Assembly: GCA_937885695.1 (NCBI GenBank)
Contig: CALABP010000055.1
Coordinates: forward strand, 1-64,000
Origin: DTU089 sp002440045
GTDB lineage: Bacteria; Bacillota; Clostridia; Oscillospirales; Acutalibacteraceae
Direction: 5' to 3'
Length of the DNA stretch: 64,000 bases
This document shows, one piece after another, positions 25,828 to 34,365 of the stretch; within the stretch, counting starts at the first letter, position 1, and each line of letters opens with the position of its first letter. The translations under genes were made by a program, and so were the position numbers. The notes beneath the pieces were generated by a model, which was not told where the DNA came from, searched no databases, and worked only from the letters and a program-made list of their open reading frames with translations.

Positions 25828-27583
25828 AAAATACGGAACGTGTACGGGTACTTCGGGCAAAAAGTACTACGTATGGCTTGAGATAAACGAAAATTCGCAA
25901 AGTATTGCAAACAATACAAGCAACATTTCGGTGGGGCTTTATGTAAAAAGAAACGACGGCTACAGCGAGTCCGCTTATAACCTTAACACAGGCGACAACA
26001 GTGCCCAAATAAAGGTCGGCAAAAGCGTAAAGGTTTCAAAAAACCTTAAAATAGACACAAGAAACGGCGCCACCGTGACGCTTGGGTTTTGGTCGGGCGA
26101 CGTGGCGCACAATTCCGACGGTACGCTCACTCTTTCGATAAGCGGCAGTTTTACAATGGATTCGCCCCTTACGGGCGGCAGTGTTTCTGCGGATTTTAAT
26201 TGTACCGACATACCGCGCGCTTCGTCTTTTGAAGTGTCCCCAAAAGAAATTAACCCCGGCAATGCGCTTTCTGTCACGGTTTCTTCGGCGGCATCTTCCT
26301 TCAGTCATAAAATAACGGTTTCTTTAGGCAGTGAAAAAATCGAAAAAAGCATTGCATCGGGGGCTTCGGGCGCGTCGTTTACAATACCGAAAAGCTGGGC
26401 GAACACTTTAAAAAACCAAAGAAGCGGCAAAGGCACGGTGAGCGTGCAGACCTACAGCGGCTCAAAGCTTATCGGCACAAAAAGCGGCTCCTTTACGCTT
26501 TTAATACCGGATACTGCCGAATACAGACCGTCGTTTTCTTTTGAAACCGCGCTTGAGGGCGGCGACACAATAAAAAGCTGGGGCGTTTTTGTTAAAAACA
26601 AAAGCAGCGTGTCGGTTTCTTTAAAAAACGAATCGTATAAATACGGCGCGTCGTTTTCTTCGGTATCAATAAATGCTTTCGGCGTTACAAAAACCGAAGC
26701 GCCCGCCGTAATTCCCGCAACGGCCTCGGGAAGCGTTAAAGTGACCGTGACTTTAAAAGACAGCAGGGGACTTAAAGCCACATTGGAAAAAACACTGCAA
26801 ATAGAGGACTATTCGCCGCCGTCGCTTGATTTTTCAAAGCTTTACAGGTGCGCTCTTTCGGGCGAAAAAGAAAATCTCGGAACATATCTTGCCGCCGAAT
26901 TTACAAAAAAATTCAGCAGTATAGGCGGCAGAAACAGCGAAACGGTAACGCTCAGATATAAAAAATCGGGCGAAAGCGCATATGTTAGCCTTAACGCCGA
27001 AAATTCACCCGTGATATTCGGCGGGGCTACAATCTCGGTCAGCGATTCTTACGATGTGGAGCTTTCCGTAAAAGATATGCTCACTGCGGAAGAAAACGTG
27101 TTTATCCGCAGAATATCAAGCGCCGATATTCCCTTTAACATAAGGCGCGGCGGCAAGGGTGCGGCGTTTGGGTGCTATGCCGAAAAAGACGGCGAGCTTA
27201 CCGTGGCATATGACCTTAACGTTTTAGGCAGTATAAAATGCGAGGACGTGTTTTCAAGGCTCGAAAACAAGGCGTGCGTCAGCTCTGTTATAGGTAACGC
27301 AAGGGTGTTTTCTTCGCTTAATACAGCGTTTTTTAATCTGCGCTTTACGCTGTCTTCCGACGTGCCGAAAAATACCGACACCGTTCTTGCAACGCTTTCC
27401 GGCGTGGCGCCTTTGTGTTTCAGTCCGCTTTCTGTGCATATCGGCGGCAATTCTTCGCACAGCGTCGGCTATATGACGTATCAGTCCGAAATAGGCTTTA
27501 AGTGCGAAACCGATGTTAAAGCGGGAACGTGGGTATATATAAACGGCGCTGTTATAAATAATTTAAGTTCAGACGCCGAATGA
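25817..27583 (+). CDS. DUF859-type phage minor structural protein, apparently ACG-started
   Basis: This 588-residue beta-rich protein has Ig-like domains: N-terminal KYGTCTGTSGKKYYVWLE followed by NNTSNISV, then strands with SGSFTMD, ADFNCTDIPRAS, PSFSFETAL-GG, and a C-terminal receptor-like DIPFNIRRGGKGAAFGCY. It fits the DUF859 family of siphovirus/podovirus minor tail proteins. The first 38 residues, including the conserved N-terminus, lie before the first conventional start (GTG 25931, no ribosome site). The only codon at the right distance (7 nt) from the GAGGTGG site is ACG at 25817. It is probably a tail tip or host-binding protein. Confidence 0.72.
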   Translation, partial: TATKKYGTCTGTSGKKYYVWLEINENSQSIANNTSNISVGLYVKRNDGYSESAYNLNTGDNSAQIKVGKSVKVSKNLKIDTRNGATVTLGFWSGDVAHNSDGTLTLSISGSFTMDSPLTGGSVSADFNCTDIPRASSFEVSPKEINPGNALSVTVSSAASSFSHKITVSLGSEKIEKSIASGASGASFTIPKSWANTLKNQRSGKGTVSVQTYSGSKLIGTKSGSFTLLIPDTAEYRPSFSFETALEGGDTIKSWGVFVKNKSSVSVSLKNESYKYGASFSSVSINAFGVTKTEAPAVIPATASGSVKVTVTLKDSRGLKATLEKTLQIEDYSPPSLDFSKLYRCALSGEKENLGTYLAAEFTKKFSSIGGRNSETVTLRYKKSGESAYVSLNAENSPVIFGGATISVSDSYDVELSVKDMLTAEENVFIRRISSADIPFNIRRGGKGAAFGCYAEKDGELTVAYDLNVLGSIKCEDVFSRLENKACVSSVIGNARVFSSLNTAFFNLRFTLSSDVPKNTDTVLATLSGVAPLCFSPLSVHIGGNSSHSVGYMTYQSEIGFKCETDVKAGTWVYINGAVINNLSSDAE

Positions 27584-27589
27584 CATAAG

Positions 27590-27604
27590 GGAGGTGTAAT
27601 TACG
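27590..27604 (+). promoter_or_regulatory. Shine-Dalgarno with ACG at the expected start position (next phage gene)
   Basis: GGAGG (27590-27594) is followed by 7 nt and ACG at 27602, then GCA ACA AAA. ATT at 27599 is also in frame but only 4 nt from the site. The first conventional start is GTG 27686 without any ribosome site. Confidence 0.7.
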
Positions 27605-28585
27605 GCAACAAAATCAAAAACAACTTCATATTCATCAAAATACACATACTCAAAAAGCCGCCCGCAATACACAAAAAGCGACGAGGTGAAAAAGGCGGGC
27701 GACGCGTTGAATGAATGGGAAAGAAAAAAGCCGTCGGGCTACAGCAGTAAGTACCAAGAAAGGCTTGACGGAATATTAGACTCGATTTTAGACCGCGGCG
27801 ATTTTAAATACAGCCTGAACGCCGACCCGCTTTACAGGCAGTACCGCGAGCAATATATTAAAAACGGCGAAAGGGCGATGGAGGATACCGTCGGAAAGGT
27901 TTCGGCGCTTTCGGGGGGCTACGGCAGTTCTTACGCCGCCACCGCGGGTATGCAAAGCTATTCAAACGAGCTTTCAAAGCTCAATTCTGTCGCGCTCGAT
28001 TTGAGGGACAGGGCTTACAGCGTATATAAAGACAAGGGCGACGCGCTTTATGACGCGGCATCGCTTTTGCGCTCTCTTGACGGCGACGATTATAAAAAAT
28101 ACCGCGATACGGTTTCAGACTATTACAGCGACGGCGACTATCTTTATAAAAAGCTTAAAAATATGTCGGACTCTGAATATGAAAAATTCCTTGACGAAGT
28201 GAAGGCGTGGGAAAACGACCGAAAGTTCAGCTATGAGCAGTATATCGACGAAACAGAGCGTCAACAGTACGAAGAGGGTATGGCTTTCAAAAGAGAAGAA
28301 GCAAAGCGCCAACAGGCAAACGCCGACAGGAATTATGCGCTTGCTTTGAAAAAGCTCTACAGTTCCGCTTCTTCCGGCGGCTCTTCAAAAAAATCGTCCT
28401 CCAAGAAAAGCTCTTCGGGCGACAGCAAAGCCGATTACCCGAGAACCTACAGCGAATTTGTAAAGGAAACGGGAAAAAGCAACATTATGACCGAAAAAGA
28501 GTTTTCTTTAAGAGAAAACGCAATAAAAAGCTACGGCGATTACGAGAGCTATTTAAAAAAGATGTATGCAAAATACAAGGATTAA
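27602..28585 (+). CDS. Helical phage ejection/internal virion-like protein, apparently ACG-started
   Basis: This 327-residue protein from the ACG has a Ser/Thr/Tyr/Lys-rich N-terminus (about 27 residues). Long helices follow containing SGYSSKYQERLDGILD, FNYS-NADPLYRQYREQYIKNG and SGGYGSSYAATAGMQSYS. Proteins with this pattern recur in gut Clostridial prophages and are usually labelled only hypothetical. The helical, Tyr/Gly-rich make-up resembles podovirus ejection proteins. A Ser/Lys low-complexity stretch is at about 255-275. Start evidence is as for the previous gene: good SD, 7 nt, ACG GCA ACA AAA. Function is unproven. Confidence 0.7.
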   Translation, partial: TATKSKTTSYSSKYTYSKSRPQYTKSDEVKKAGDALNEWERKKPSGYSSKYQERLDGILDSILDRGDFKYSLNADPLYRQYREQYIKNGERAMEDTVGKVSALSGGYGSSYAATAGMQSYSNELSKLNSVALDLRDRAYSVYKDKGDALYDAASLLRSLDGDDYKKYRDTVSDYYSDGDYLYKKLKNMSDSEYEKFLDEVKAWENDRKFSYEQYIDETERQQYEEGMAFKREEAKRQQANADRNYALALKKLYSSASSGGSSKKSSSKKSSSGDSKADYPRTYSEFVKETGKSNIMTEKEFSLRENAIKSYGDYESYLKKMYAKYKD

Positions 28586-28596
28586 GGAGGGGTTTT

Positions 28597-28848
28597 GTGA
28601 AAGAAATTATGTGCAGTGTTATTCCGTCGGTATTAACTCTTGTCGGCGTAATAATCACCTGCGCCGTCTCGGCAAAAACAACGCGCGACAATGTGTCGCA
28701 CAGACTTGAAATTTCGCAGGCGGTAACGGACACAAAGCTTGAAGAGCTTACGCGCGAGGTGCGAAAGCACAACAGCTTTGCAGAAAAAATACCCGTCATC
28801 AACGAGCAGATACGCTCTATGGACGAAAGACTCAAAGAGATTGAATAA
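28597..28848 (+). CDS. Small membrane protein with coiled-coil tail (holin-associated)
   Basis: This 83-residue protein with GTG start is preceded by AAGGAGGGG. One transmembrane helix (about residues 7-25, CSVIPSVLTLVGVIITCAVSA) is followed by a charged coiled coil (LEELTREVRKHNSF...MDERLKEIE). The topology is that of XhlA/BhlA-like lysis-cassette proteins that accompany holins. It lies directly upstream of the holin and amidase. Confidence 0.72.
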   Translation: MKEIMCSVIPSVLTLVGVIITCAVSAKTTRDNVSHRLEISQAVTDTKLEELTREVRKHNSFAEKIPVINEQIRSMDERLKEIE

Positions 28849-28913
28849 CACTTCATTTAATTTGAGCCCATATAATAAAGTAAGCATTTTCAGGCTTAGA
28901 AAGGGGAAACTTT

Positions 28914-29198
28914 ATGAAGATAAACTTAAAAGCAAGACTTAAAAACAAAGCGTTTCTTGTGAGTGCGTCGGCGCTTATAATATCGTTTGTTTATCATATT
29001 CTGGCAATTTTTGATATTGTGCCGTCACACGCAGAAAGCGAGATAGTTGAAATCGCGGGAATGGCAATAAATCTGCTTGCCGTTCTCGGCGTAATTATCG
29101 ACCCGACAACCGACGGCATAAGCGACAGCGACAGGGCGCTGACCTATTGCACCGATTGCGACGTGCGCCTTAAAAAGGAGGAAGAGGACAATGCCTAA
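28914..29198 (+). CDS. Phage holin, phi-LC3 type
   Basis: This 94-residue protein has two membrane spans (about 14-33 and 47-65). The characteristic phi-LC3 pattern is visible: MKINLKARLKNKAFL at the start and LGVIIDPTTDGISDSDRALTY behind the second span. It opens the cytoplasmic membrane at lysis so the amidase can reach the wall. Its stop overlaps the amidase ATG by 8 nt. Confidence 0.93.
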   Translation: MKINLKARLKNKAFLVSASALIISFVYHILAIFDIVPSHAESEIVEIAGMAINLLAVLGVIIDPTTDGISDSDRALTYCTDCDVRLKKEEEDNA

Positions 29199-29856
29199 AA
29201 TATATATTTCGCCGAGCGACCAGAACGCAAACACCTATGCCACGGGCGGCACAAACGAAATGGAGCAGTGCAAAAAAATCGCAAAAGCGTGCTATGACTT
29301 TTTAAAAGCAAAGGGCTTTGACGTGAAATGCACCTATAAAGACGGAATGTATGAGCGCGTAAAAGAAAGCAACGCGTTTAATGCCGACATTCACCTTGCA
29401 ATTCACACAAACGCCACGGGAAAGCACAATGTAACAGGCGGCACACAGGTGCTTTTGTGGGATATAAAAGGCGAAAACAAAAAGGCGGGTCAGGCAATAC
29501 TTTCGCGCCTTGCGCCGATTACCCCCGGCTCTTCGGCAGAAAAACTTGTCGCCATGCCCGAGTTTTATGAAATAAGAGCGGCAAAGGGTATGACTCTTTA
29601 TTGCGAGTGCGAGTTCCACGACACAAAAGAAGGCTCGGACTTTATAATAAAAAACACCGCAAAGATAGGCGAAGCAATAGCAAAAGGCATTTGCGACTAT
29701 TACGGCGTAAATGCAAATGAGCCGTCAAAAAAGCCCGAAACGACGGGTACTCTTTACACCGTTCAGGTAGGCGCGTTTAAAGTCAGAAAGAATGCCGAAA
29801 ACTATCTTGAAAAGCTAAAAAAAGCGGGGTTTGACGCTTTTATAGTTACTAAGTAA
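29191..29856 (+). CDS. N-acetylmuramoyl-L-alanine amidase endolysin with SPOR domain
   Basis: This 221-residue endolysin has an Amidase_3 catalytic domain (about residues 1-172). The zinc ligands are a glutamate in the NEMEQCKKIA helix, the histidine in LAIHTNA, and the catalytic glutamate in CECEFHD. A short Pro/Lys linker leads to a C-terminal SPOR domain (about 183-221, YTVQVGAFKVRKNAENYL) that binds denuded glycan. The usual first zinc ligand motif near the N-terminus (often GHG) is replaced by SPSDQN, as in related phage amidases. It has no signal peptide, which fits holin-dependent export. It is the last gene of the cluster. Confidence 0.92.
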   Translation: MPKIYISPSDQNANTYATGGTNEMEQCKKIAKACYDFLKAKGFDVKCTYKDGMYERVKESNAFNADIHLAIHTNATGKHNVTGGTQVLLWDIKGENKKAGQAILSRLAPITPGSSAEKLVAMPEFYEIRAAKGMTLYCECEFHDTKEGSDFIIKNTAKIGEAIAKGICDYYGVNANEPSKKPETTGTLYTVQVGAFKVRKNAENYLEKLKKAGFDAFIVTK

Positions 29857-29879
29857 TTATTTAAGAAGGCATAAAAATA

Positions 29880-29927
29880 AAAGCTATAATTCATATTTGC
29901 AAAAAATGCGTTATGAATTATAGCTTT
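29880..29927. terminator. Strong bidirectional hairpin at the right edge of the prophage
   Basis: A perfect 16-bp stem (AAAGCTATAATTCATA, 29880-29895, with its complement at 29912-29927) is flanked by an A-rich left side and GTTTTTG on the right. It ends both the phage late operon and the convergent DUF3048 gene. Confidence 0.85.
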
Positions 29928-29953
29928 GTTTTTGATTTTAGTTGACGCGTGAT

Positions 29954-31027
29954 TTACGCGATTTCCGTTAATTTCTCGCGGCCTGTACCGACTATGCCGA
30001 TATAGCTTCTGCCGGGGTTGAGCGAAAGCTCGCTTCCGTCCTCGTTAAAGAATTTGAGCATATCCGTTGCATTGCCCTTTTTCCAGGTTATGTTTTTATA
30101 TGTGCCGTTTGAAACGTAGATGCCGTTACCCTCGTCAAGGTCAAAGGTTACGCGGCTTTTTGCGTCGTTAAGGTCGGTTATGTCGGTATAGATGATAATA
30201 AGGTTTGTAAAATTCTGCTGCTTGCCGTCGCTGTCAACAAACGGAACGTCGTTAAGCGAGCTGTAATAAAGCTTGTCGGAGCTGTCGTATTTAAAGGTGT
30301 ATGTATAGCTTCCCGAATACGAAATTGAGCAGGTCGTGCAGGCGTTTTCCGAAAGAGCTGAAGCCGAGTCGTTGAATTTAAAAGGCGAAGCATAACCGTC
30401 TTTAAGAGTTGTTCTTATATTTTTATCGGCAATCGTCTCAATTATGGCAGAGCCTTTTGTGTAGCCCGTGTGTTCCATATCAACGTATCTTGATTTGTCC
30501 CTGTAGAAGCAGGAGCTTATTGATTTGCCGTCAAGGTGGTCGCAATAGCCTTTGTTAAATTCTTTATAGGCATATGTGCTTGCGCCCCAGTGAATGAATA
30601 TTCCGTCAAAGCCGCTTACAAGCTCCACAAAATAGTGGCGCGCGCTTCTTACGGGGCCGACCTTTTCGGGGATGCGCGATTTGTCGGCATACATAAGAAG
30701 CATTCTTGTTATGCCGCCCTCTGCGACCATTTCCATAACCATATCCGAAGAGCAAAGACCCCACTGCGGTCTTGCGTCGGGATGGTTTTCAACCGAAATC
30801 ACAACGGGACGGTTGTTTAAAAGCGCTTTGTCATAGCCTTTTTCGCCCGTGAGCGGGTTTAACACGGCTTTTTCTTCGGTCACTGTTGCCGCGGCGTCTA
30901 TCGAAGGCGCGGTTGTGCTTTCGCCGTCGTCGCTTCCTTTACACGACGAGAGCGAGCCTAAAAGAAGCACCGCGGCGAGCATAAGCGAAAAAATTCTTAC
31001 AATTTTGTTTTTCTTTGAAATCCACAT
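29954..31027 (-). CDS. DUF3048 (YerB-like) lipoprotein
   Basis: This 357-residue protein has a lipoprotein signal: hydrophobic stretch (10-27), LLGSLSSC lipobox with Cys at about 29, and an acidic Ser/Thr linker. The DUF3048 domain begins at NPLTGEKGYDKALLNNRPVVISVENHPDARPQ and contains VAEGGITRMLLMYAD, GPVRSARHYFVEL and HWGASTYAY. A C-terminal beta domain (DUF3048_C) contains the FTNLIIIYTD and SYIGIVGTG segments. This is a surface protein of unknown function found widely in Firmicutes. It is 27 nt from the polytopic membrane gene upstream and likely co-transcribed. Confidence 0.9.
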   Translation of the reverse strand: MWISKKNKIVRIFSLMLAAVLLLGSLSSCKGSDDGESTTAPSIDAAATVTEEKAVLNPLTGEKGYDKALLNNRPVVISVENHPDARPQWGLCSSDMVMEMVAEGGITRMLLMYADKSRIPEKVGPVRSARHYFVELVSGFDGIFIHWGASTYAYKEFNKGYCDHLDGKSISSCFYRDKSRYVDMEHTGYTKGSAIIETIADKNIRTTLKDGYASPFKFNDSASALSENACTTCSISYSGSYTYTFKYDSSDKLYYSSLNDVPFVDSDGKQQNFTNLIIIYTDITDLNDAKSRVTFDLDEGNGIYVSNGTYKNITWKKGNATDMLKFFNEDGSELSLNPGRSYIGIVGTGREKLTEIA

Positions 31028-31054
31028 TGTTATTACCCCAAAAATAAAATTTTA

Positions 31055-33214
31055 TTAAAGCCAAAACTGAATCATTTGCGAAACGTAAGTGAACAGCTCG
31101 GGATTTTGCGTGTTGATGGTTATATCCGATACCGAGAATATAAGGCAGAACTGATAAAATGCGCTGAAAAGCGAAGCGGCAAACAAAAGCGCGTTTTGCG
31201 CGTTATGCTCTTTCTTCTCGGAGTATTTCTCGTAAAGCGCAAAAATCACAAGCGCCGCCGAGAAAAGGAACATAAACGAAAAGTCGCCGAAATAGCGCTC
31301 AAGAAGCCCTGCGCCCTGCGTATCTACAATAACAACCGTAACGCCGATAATTATCGGCACAATTGTAAAGATGAAAAGCTTTTTTTCTTTCAGCTTGTCT
31401 TTTACAAACGGCAAAAGGAACAGCGCCCACAAAACGGGCGACGTTGCGAAAATACCGCCGAAGCAGTTTTCGTATATCGTTTTGCCGACATAGTTTGTGT
31501 TTATCGCGGCAGGCTTTATAAACGGAAAGATAGCCGAGAACGCCGGCAGCTGGAACAGATATGTGAAAAGCCCCAGCCCTATCCTGCCGAAGTCAAAGCC
31601 GCGCACCGTCATATCGTTTGTTGTAAGGTTGTAGTTTGCGCCGAAATCAAACGGCGACGAAAAACGGATTGCATTGTAATACATAAGCCCCGCGGCAACC
31701 GTAATATAAGGCACGGCAAGCGATAAAAGGTCAAGAATACCGTCTTTTTTCAAGATGTGCTTTTCTTTAAAGAAAAAGCTCCAGAAGATAGGCAGTGCAA
31801 TAAGCGAAAGAAGAGTAATCTGCGGTCTGCACCCCGCGACAAGCGCCATTAAAAGCGCGCCGAAGAAGAACCTGAGCCTTCTGTGACGCTCTTCTGTAAG
31901 GGCTTTAAGCCAAAGAAAAATGCCGAACACCGAAAACGTCATCGCCGTAATTATCGGGAGCGAATAAAAGTCGGGCCGTTTTGAAAAGAAAAGTATTCCC
32001 GAGCAGTTTATAAACAGCAAAAATACAAGAATAAACGAGCCGACCGACTGACCCTTGAACTTTTTCTTTGCTATGAACGAAAGTAAAATGTAAGAGCCGA
32101 CGGAAAACAGTATCGCAAACACCGCAATTCCCAAAGCCGTTGGGAACGGCGCTTTGAAAATAAGCCTGAACGGCAGATACATAAGAAGAAGCGGAACTAT
32201 TCCGAAATAGACGTAATAGTGGCCGTTGTAATAGGCAACGTCCCACCGGGCGGTCTGCCCGGCAACGGCGCCCTCCTGACTGCGCGCGGTTGTGTCATAG
32301 GGGTTGTCCATATCTTTAAGAAACTGCGGAACATCGTCATTGTCGATATAAACAACGCCTTTTTCTATAATCGCCTGCGCCAACTGGTCGTATTGGTTGG
32401 CGTTTTCATATCTTAAACGGGTAAGGGTTATGCCTTTTCCAGACCAGCGGTCCTCGTTATAATTTTTTGTTGCAAGCCCCATAAACGCGGGGTTGATGCT
32501 TGCAAGAATTATAAACAGCGCGCTTTCAAGAATTATTGCGGAGGAGCAGAGTGTTTTTGCAATGTCGGCGTTGTCGCCCAGCTTCATTTTATAAAGCGGC
32601 GACGAGGGTTTGAAGGCATAAAGGAAAATCAGCGCGGCAAACACAAGCAGAATACGCAAAAACGAAAAATCAAAATCCCTTTTGACATTGGCTTTTATGC
32701 CGTTAAGACGAATGGTTTGATTCTCGCCGAGCAAAAACTTAACCGAAATTGTGCTTGAAACGCCTTTTGTGTGAAGGTTTATGCACTGGCTTTTTTTTAC
32801 GCCGGGGTTTATGCTTCTTTGCGGTGCCGAGAAAAGGTATTTGTTGCCGTCGTCGGTAAGTCTTATTTCTACGTTTATGCTTGAAGATGTGTCATAAACA
32901 AGGTCAAATCTTAAGTTTTTAATATCTTCGTTCAGCTCGTTAAAAACAAGAAAGCAGTTTGACGAATTAAGCTCATAAACGCCTTCGTCGTTCTCGGTGC
33001 CCGAAAGATAGCGGTCAAGCGAAATTTCTTTATAGTTTCGCGTATTGTAAAAATTGACGTTGAACACGGTAAGCTCCGCTCCGAGCGCCAAAATAAGCGC
33101 GCTTGAAAGAAGCAGCAGAACTTTGGGTACGTTTGTTTTGGCTTTTGCTTTTTTATAAATGAAAGCCGCAGCGGCAACAGAAAAAATGAATGCTGCGAGC
33201 ATAATATAAATCAT
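31055..33214 (-). CDS. Polytopic membrane protein, GT-C glycosyltransferase-like
   Basis: This 719-residue protein has about 12-14 predicted membrane helices. One N-terminal pair is separated by an extracellular beta domain (about residues 55-185). A large conserved loop carries TARWDVAYYNGHYYVYFGIVPLLLMYLPF, a pattern seen in many uncharacterised Clostridial membrane proteins of GT-C-like architecture. I chose the ATG at 33214, which follows GGAGGG by 7 nt. No catalytic motif can be assigned with certainty, so polyprenyl-phosphate-sugar transfer is only a guess. Confidence 0.7.
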   Translation of the reverse strand: MIYIMLAAFIFSVAAAAFIYKKAKAKTNVPKVLLLLSSALILALGAELTVFNVNFYNTRNYKEISLDRYLSGTENDEGVYELNSSNCFLVFNELNEDIKNLRFDLVYDTSSSINVEIRLTDDGNKYLFSAPQRSINPGVKKSQCINLHTKGVSSTISVKFLLGENQTIRLNGIKANVKRDFDFSFLRILLVFAALIFLYAFKPSSPLYKMKLGDNADIAKTLCSSAIILESALFIILASINPAFMGLATKNYNEDRWSGKGITLTRLRYENANQYDQLAQAIIEKGVVYIDNDDVPQFLKDMDNPYDTTARSQEGAVAGQTARWDVAYYNGHYYVYFGIVPLLLMYLPFRLIFKAPFPTALGIAVFAILFSVGSYILLSFIAKKKFKGQSVGSFILVFLLFINCSGILFFSKRPDFYSLPIITAMTFSVFGIFLWLKALTEERHRRLRFFFGALLMALVAGCRPQITLLSLIALPIFWSFFFKEKHILKKDGILDLLSLAVPYITVAAGLMYYNAIRFSSPFDFGANYNLTTNDMTVRGFDFGRIGLGLFTYLFQLPAFSAIFPFIKPAAINTNYVGKTIYENCFGGIFATSPVLWALFLLPFVKDKLKEKKLFIFTIVPIIIGVTVVIVDTQGAGLLERYFGDFSFMFLFSAALVIFALYEKYSEKKEHNAQNALLFAASLFSAFYQFCLIFSVSDITINTQNPELFTYVSQMIQFWL

Positions 33215-33366
33215 AAATTTACCCTCCGTAAAGCGACTTTTTATATTAAACCACAAAACGCTCCGATTGTAAATATTTTGCCGCAAATTATCATATGATA
33301 TAAAGAAAATTTAAGAAATTTTCTGTCGTCTTATATTTACATATTTCTTTGAAAGACGGAGGTATT

Positions 33367-34269
33367 ATGAGAAAAATATCAGGCAACACCCCGCTTTTTA
33401 GGGCGGAATACATAAGAATAACGGAAGAGCTGAAAAAAGAATACCCGGCTTTAAGGTTTTGCGAATGCGGAAAAAGCCTTTTGGGAAAAAGCATAGGCGC
33501 GATGCTTTTCGGCGAGGGAGACGAGAAAATTCTTTATGCCGGCGGAACACACGGCACAGAGTGGCTGACATCGCTATTGCTTTTTAAGTTTCTTGAAACG
33601 CTTTTATATGAGCACCGAAATAACGGCCGCGTGTGCGGCTATGAAGCAAGGGAGCTTTATAAAAAATACACGCTCATAGTCGTTCCCGAAATTAACCCCG
33701 ACGGAATAGAAATTTCGCTTAAAGGCGAGGAGGCTTGCGGAGCTTTTTATAAGCTGTGCAAAAACGCGTGCGGCGGCGATTTTTCTCACTGGAACGCAAA
33801 CGCAAGGGGCGTTGACATAAACCACAATTTCAACGCGGGCTGGGCGCTTTTAAGAGAAAAGGAAAAAAACGCGGGCATAGACGGTGCCGCGCCCACAAGA
33901 TACGGCGGCAAATACCCCGAAAGCGAACCCGAAACAAAGGCTATGGTAAGGCTTTGCAGGGGACTTGACATAAAAAGGCTTATAACGTTTCATTCGCAGG
34001 GCGAAGAAATATATTGGGAATACGGGCAGTTTACACCCGAAAAATCGCTTCTCGAAGCAAAAATTCTTGCCGCAGTGTCCGAATACACGCTTGTAAAAAA
34101 CGAGGGCTTAGCTTCGTTCGGCGGCTTTAAGGATTGGTTTTGCGAAGAATTTTCACGCCCGGCGTTTACTGTAGAAATCGGCAAAGGCGAAAATCCATTG
34201 CCGCTTACACAGCTTGACGATATTTATGAGCGCCTGAAGGAGCTTTTGACAATAGGACTGATTTTATAA
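33367..34269 (+). CDS. M14-family zinc carboxypeptidase
   Basis: This 300-residue enzyme has the M14 zinc motif HGTEW (His/Glu), the substrate-carboxylate region ARGVDINHNFNAGW, the third zinc ligand in ITFHSQGEE and the catalytic glutamate in FTVEIGKGENP. The ATG at 33367 follows GGAGG. No signal peptide is visible, so it likely acts in the cytoplasm. Related bacterial enzymes cut gamma-D-glutamyl-diaminopimelate in cell-wall peptides, which would fit recycling or sporulation. It ends about 26 nt upstream of the dinB promoter. Confidence 0.87.
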   Translation: MRKISGNTPLFRAEYIRITEELKKEYPALRFCECGKSLLGKSIGAMLFGEGDEKILYAGGTHGTEWLTSLLLFKFLETLLYEHRNNGRVCGYEARELYKKYTLIVVPEINPDGIEISLKGEEACGAFYKLCKNACGGDFSHWNANARGVDINHNFNAGWALLREKEKNAGIDGAAPTRYGGKYPESEPETKAMVRLCRGLDIKRLITFHSQGEEIYWEYGQFTPEKSLLEAKILAAVSEYTLVKNEGLASFGGFKDWFCEEFSRPAFTVEIGKGENPLPLTQLDDIYERLKELLTIGLIL

Positions 34270-34294
34270 AAACAAATTTGTTAAAAATACCCTC

Positions 34295-34323
34295 TTTACA
34301 AAGAACAAATGTTCTGCTATAAT
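34295..34323 (+). promoter_or_regulatory. SOS-controlled dinB promoter
   Basis: TTTACA (34295-34300) is followed by 17 nt and a perfect TATAAT (34318-34323). The spacer contains the first LexA box. Confidence 0.88.
34303..34314. promoter_or_regulatory. LexA box 1 of dinB
   Basis: GAACAAATGTTC lies between the -35 and -10, so bound LexA would block polymerase directly. It is identical to box 2 and to the prophage box at 16258. Confidence 0.9.
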
Positions 34324-34333
34324 GAGTGCACAA

Positions 34334-34345
34334 GAACAAATGTTC
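34334..34345. promoter_or_regulatory. LexA box 2 of dinB
   Basis: This second GAACAAATGTTC sits around the transcription start, 31 bp from box 1 (about three helical turns). It allows cooperative or tighter repression. Confidence 0.9.
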
Positions 34346-34365
34346 TGTTTGCGGAGGCGTAAAAA

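Larger units (their letters stand above)
15631..29856 (+). mobile_element. Compact podovirus-type prophage or domesticated phage particle cluster, about 14.2 kb
   Basis: A leftward repressor pair is followed by a rightward run of about fifteen tightly packed structural genes: terminase, portal, scaffold, N4-gp56 capsid, connectors, tail/ejection proteins, holin and amidase. All reading frames are intact. No integrase, excisionase, replication gene, tape measure or sheath is present, and I found no direct repeat of 12 bp or more at the edges. The left edge lies beside a MITE-like element and the right edge ends at a strong bidirectional hairpin. Base composition and codon style resemble the host genes. 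It could be an unusually small prophage, a satellite, a remnant, or a domesticated particle. Confidence 0.85.

Noticed and set aside
15367..29953. Possible att direct repeats flanking the prophage
   Set aside because: The best shared word I found (TATGAATTA at about 15434 and 29912) is only 9 bp and is AT-rich. It lies within hairpins on both sides, so it is not evidence for attachment sites.
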